17,005 bases of DNA. It comes from JAXGTD01 sp040775095 (lineage in GTDB: Bacteria; Pseudomonadota; Gammaproteobacteria; Chromatiales; Chromatiaceae). Below the pieces are notes generated by a model. It saw only the letters and a list, made by a program, of their open reading frames with translations. It was not told the DNA's origin and did not search any database. The position numbers and the translations under genes are program-made. Position 1 is the stretch's first letter. Every line of letters starts with the position of its first letter. The stretch spans positions 1 to 17,005 of the forward strand of contig JAXGTD010000092.1 of NCBI GenBank assembly GCA_040775095.1, read 5' to 3'. Shown here one piece after another: positions 14,919 through 17,005 of the stretch.

Positions 14919-16003
14919 CGCCCGGCCTCCAGCATCTCCTGGAGGGGTCTGGTGCCGTCATCCACCGCCTGGACCACCACCTGCTGCCCCGGGCGCACCT
15001 GATCGTTGCCGTGGACAATGACCCGCTCCCCGGCGGAGAGGCCCTCCAGGACCTCCACATCGCCCGGGCGGCGGGCACCGATGCGAATCGCACGCCGCTC
15101 AACCTGCCCCCCCTCCCCGACCAGCATCACGAAATGGTCCCTGCCCTGATGCAGCAGGGCCGCCTCGGGCACCACGAGGGCCTCCCTGGGGTTGCGCAGC
15201 AGCTCCACCTGCATCATCACGCCGGGCTTCAGCGAGCGGTCGGGGTTCGGGATCAGGGCGCGCACCTGGATGGATCGGGTCACGGGGTCCACCCGGCTGT
15301 CGATGCTGCGGATCGCGCCATCGAAGACCCGCTCGCCATAGGCGCGCGCGGCGGCTCTGATGCCCAGGCCCGGCTTGAGGTCGGAGAGGAACAGGCTCGG
15401 CACCGAGAAATCGAGCTTCATCACGCCATCGTCGTCCAGGGTCGTGATCAGGTCGCCGGGCTCCACCAGGGCGCCGGGACTGATGTTGCGCAGCCCCAGG
15501 ACGCCATCGAACGGGGCCTTGATCAGCCGATCCGCCAGACGCGACTCAATCGCGACCAGGGTGGCGCCGGCGGTATCGAGGTCGCGCTTGCGTTCGTCGA
15601 GCAGCGACTCCGACGCCGAGCGCTGGGTCACCAGCGAGCGCACCCGGTCGTACTGGCGCTCGGCCTCGGCGACCCGGGCGCGGGCCTCCTGCAGCAGGGC
15701 GTGCTCCTCGGCGCTGGTCATCTCCACCAGGACCTGCCCCTTGGTCACGCGCTGACCATCGTCGAAGTGGATCGCCGAGACGGTCTCGGTGACATTGGCC
15801 GTCACCGCGACCGATTCGTTGGCCTTCAGGGTGCCAAGGGCCTCGACCCTGTCGACGAAACGCTCCGTCCTCACCTCGGCGACGATCACCCTGGGTGGCG
15901 GGGCGTCCGGGGGGGCCGCGAAGGCCGGCGCCGAGAGCAAAAAGGACCAGCAAAGACAGGCGATTACCCGCGCCCCGGGACCGATCCTCGTAGACATTTT
16001 CAC
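14915..16003 (-). CDS. RND efflux periplasmic adaptor (membrane fusion protein)
   Basis: The 362-residue protein has a signal peptide (about 1-29, ending SAPAFA) with no lipobox cysteine at the cleavage site, so it is probably soluble or loosely anchored, unlike lipidated AcrA/MexA. The two half-motifs of the lipoyl (barrel-sandwich) domain flank a helical hairpin: residues about 57-96 and 161-190 (IKAPFDGVLG), with the coiled coil at 97-158. A beta-barrel and membrane-proximal domain follow, with LKPGVMMQVEL around 268-278. The adaptor links the permease to an outer-membrane channel. A GTG at 16003 has GAGG six bases upstream and is preferred; an ATG two codons later (15997) is the alternative. 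No TetR-type repressor gene is visible in the 345 bp upstream. Confidence 0.9.
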   Translation of the reverse strand: MKMSTRIGPGARVIACLCWSFLLSAPAFAAPPDAPPPRVIVAEVRTERFVDRVEALGTLKANESVAVTANVTETVSAIHFDDGQRVTKGQVLVEMTSAEEHALLQEARARVAEAERQYDRVRSLVTQRSASESLLDERKRDLDTAGATLVAIESRLADRLIKAPFDGVLGLRNISPGALVEPGDLITTLDDDGVMKLDFSVPSLFLSDLKPGLGIRAAARAYGERVFDGAIRSIDSRVDPVTRSIQVRALIPNPDRSLKPGVMMQVELLRNPREALVVPEAALLHQGRDHFVMLVGEGGQVERRAIRIGARRPGDVEVLEGLSAGERVIVHGNDQVRPGQQVVVQAVDDGTRPLQEMLEAGR

Positions 16004-16348
16004 TGGCGACCTCGCTGCGGTATCGCGATGACATCCTGTCCGGAATCAGTGTTTCGAGTTTATCGAATCACATGCATCGGGGCGACTGCTCGGTGGAACA
16101 AGCGCGGGGGCCCCAGTTCGGCGGCACCGCGGTGCCTCGGTCGACCCCGCCTCGACCCTTCCTACCGGGAGGCAGCGCCGGAGTCTGACCTCCGATTTAC
16201 AGGTAGCCGGAGGGCGCGCGGCGTAACGCATGCAATCGACGACGACGCCGGCCACGCTGGGTGGCCCTGAGCGGCCTCTTCTTCCACTCCAATAGCGCTC
16301 AGAACACGAACAACCTATCGTAACCCTCCTTAAGGTGTAACGGACGCT
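16004..16348. other. Upstream region of the RND operon, no gene seen
   Basis: About 345 bp separate the adaptor start from the end of the next minus-strand gene. No open frame here has gene character. A small dyad, GGCCAC at 16250-16255 with GTGGCC at 16261-16266, lies 83 bp past the neighbouring gene's stop and could be its 3' hairpin, though no T tract follows. The operon promoter should lie here, but I could not assign -35/-10 boxes or an operator with confidence. The base composition changes from GC-rich to clearly AT-richer toward the right end. Confidence 0.5.
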
Positions 16349-16969
16349 TCAAGAAGTCCAGAGATTCGATTCATGCTTCTCGACTCGCAGCACTTCCAAT
16401 GCATTCTCGTGGGATGCTCTCATCCGCGATAGGGTGTCTGAAATAACCTTGAGTTCTTTTGCGATCTTTTTGTCCCAGTTGTGATCTGATGCCTCAGAGC
16501 ACTCAAACGACATGATATCCAGCCTTGAAACGGTTTTATGCCTTCGGGGTTTGAAAGCAAGTGCAGGATAGCTGGAGTAGATTGCAGTGATGTCCAGATA
16601 TCCTTCACCTATACCTTTCCGTAGACCGTCAAATTGTCCCCAAGTTAGGATTCGCTTGGATCCAGGTCCGAGGCACGGAATTCCGTTGATAAGGGGGCCT
16701 CGATCCATTGGCTCTGGATGTCTCGCATCTTCTATTCCGAATGCTTCCTTCGGGACCGGTTTTGAAGATTGAAATCGCACCTCCCAGGCGGGGCTTCGGC
16801 CAGTATTCTCGATGATCAGATTGATGACTGATGGGCGCTCGTGGTCAGGCGTCGCATAAACAAAAATCTGAGGGTCTTTGGCATCACGGAACAACAGATA
16901 GCTAATTAGCGTTGATGCGGTTGCGATGATCACTGCAACAAGACTAATAATGAATACACTCGTCTCCAT
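16349..16969 (-). CDS. Single-TM hypothetical protein, atypical composition
   Basis: The 206-residue protein has one N-terminal membrane helix (about 3-27) followed by a soluble domain. The soluble part begins with beta-rich sequence (PQIFVYATPD, SVINLIIENTGRSPAWEVRF), resembling an immunoglobulin-like fold often seen after a membrane anchor. It ends in a charged helical region. It is an uncharacterised type that I recognise only loosely from accessory regions of proteobacterial genomes. The gene is visibly AT-richer than everything to its left and uses codons such as ATA, TTA and AGA that its neighbours avoid, which suggests horizontal acquisition. The ATG at 16969 has AAGG about nine bases upstream. 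The function is unknown and no partner gene is in the window. Confidence 0.75.
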   Translation of the reverse strand: METSVFIISLVAVIIATASTLISYLLFRDAKDPQIFVYATPDHERPSVINLIIENTGRSPAWEVRFQSSKPVPKEAFGIEDARHPEPMDRGPLINGIPCLGPGSKRILTWGQFDGLRKGIGEGYLDITAIYSSYPALAFKPRRHKTVSRLDIMSFECSEASDHNWDKKIAKELKVISDTLSRMRASHENALEVLRVEKHESNLWTS

Positions 16970-17005
16970 TTGAACACGACCTTTGCTTTTTCCCGTGCGA
17001 CCTAA

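Noticed and set aside
13392..15002. A 536-codon plus-strand frame opposite the RND permease
   Set aside because: It is rich in His, Asp, Gln and Arg and mirrors the permease codons; it is an antisense shadow.

Overview
The window is GC-rich, densely coded bacterial DNA. MurU, a PqiA-domain protein, a gammaproteobacterial-style GCS2 ligase and an RND efflux pair all point to a Gammaproteobacterium. A purple-sulfur-bacterium or Ectothiorhodospira-like relative is possible, but that narrower placement is inference because no 16S or other marker gene is present. The first ~100 bases are almost pure G with short C and T runs and look like a sequencing or contig-end artefact.

Layout. (1) 272-5013, plus strand: an orphan PqiA-domain membrane protein, MurU (cell-wall recycling nucleotidyltransferase), a GCS2-type glutamate--cysteine ligase and an M14/AstE-like zinc hydrolase. 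(2) 5046-7805, minus strand: an ADP-ribosylglycohydrolase, then a compact trio read in the order CopZ-N-terminal-type Zn/[2Fe-2S] protein, uracil-DNA glycosylase with four Fe-S-type cysteines, GNAT acetyltransferase. (3) 7806-9481: a gene-poor accessory patch. It has two exact 37-bp direct repeats at a 72-bp period, a small Cys-rich zinc-ribbon gene, a frameshifted and internally deleted IS3-type transposase remnant, a possible second transposase-tail remnant and a perfect 10-bp-arm hairpin. (4) 9482-11065: a beta-class carbonic anhydrase with a strong ribosome-binding site, facing an unidentified multi-pass membrane protein, with a four-copy 8-bp tandem repeat between them. (5) 11066-11780: about 700 bp with no supportable gene. 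(6) 11781-16003, minus strand: a two-gene RND efflux operon (periplasmic adaptor then AcrB-like permease, overlapping by 4 bp) with no outer-membrane channel or regulator in view. (7) 16349-16969, minus strand: a visibly AT-richer gene for a single-TM hypothetical protein, probably acquired by transfer.

Functional reading. The RND pair is a self-contained export module lacking its outer-membrane partner here. The GCS2 ligase and M14 hydrolase are adjacent on one strand and may act on related amide-linked glutamyl or N-acyl amino-acid compounds. I saw no clear defence system or complete CRISPR-Cas locus. The best candidates for something undescribed are the 37-bp repeat pair next to the CopZ-like gene, the CopZ-like/UDG/GNAT cluster, and the GCS2-M14 pair.
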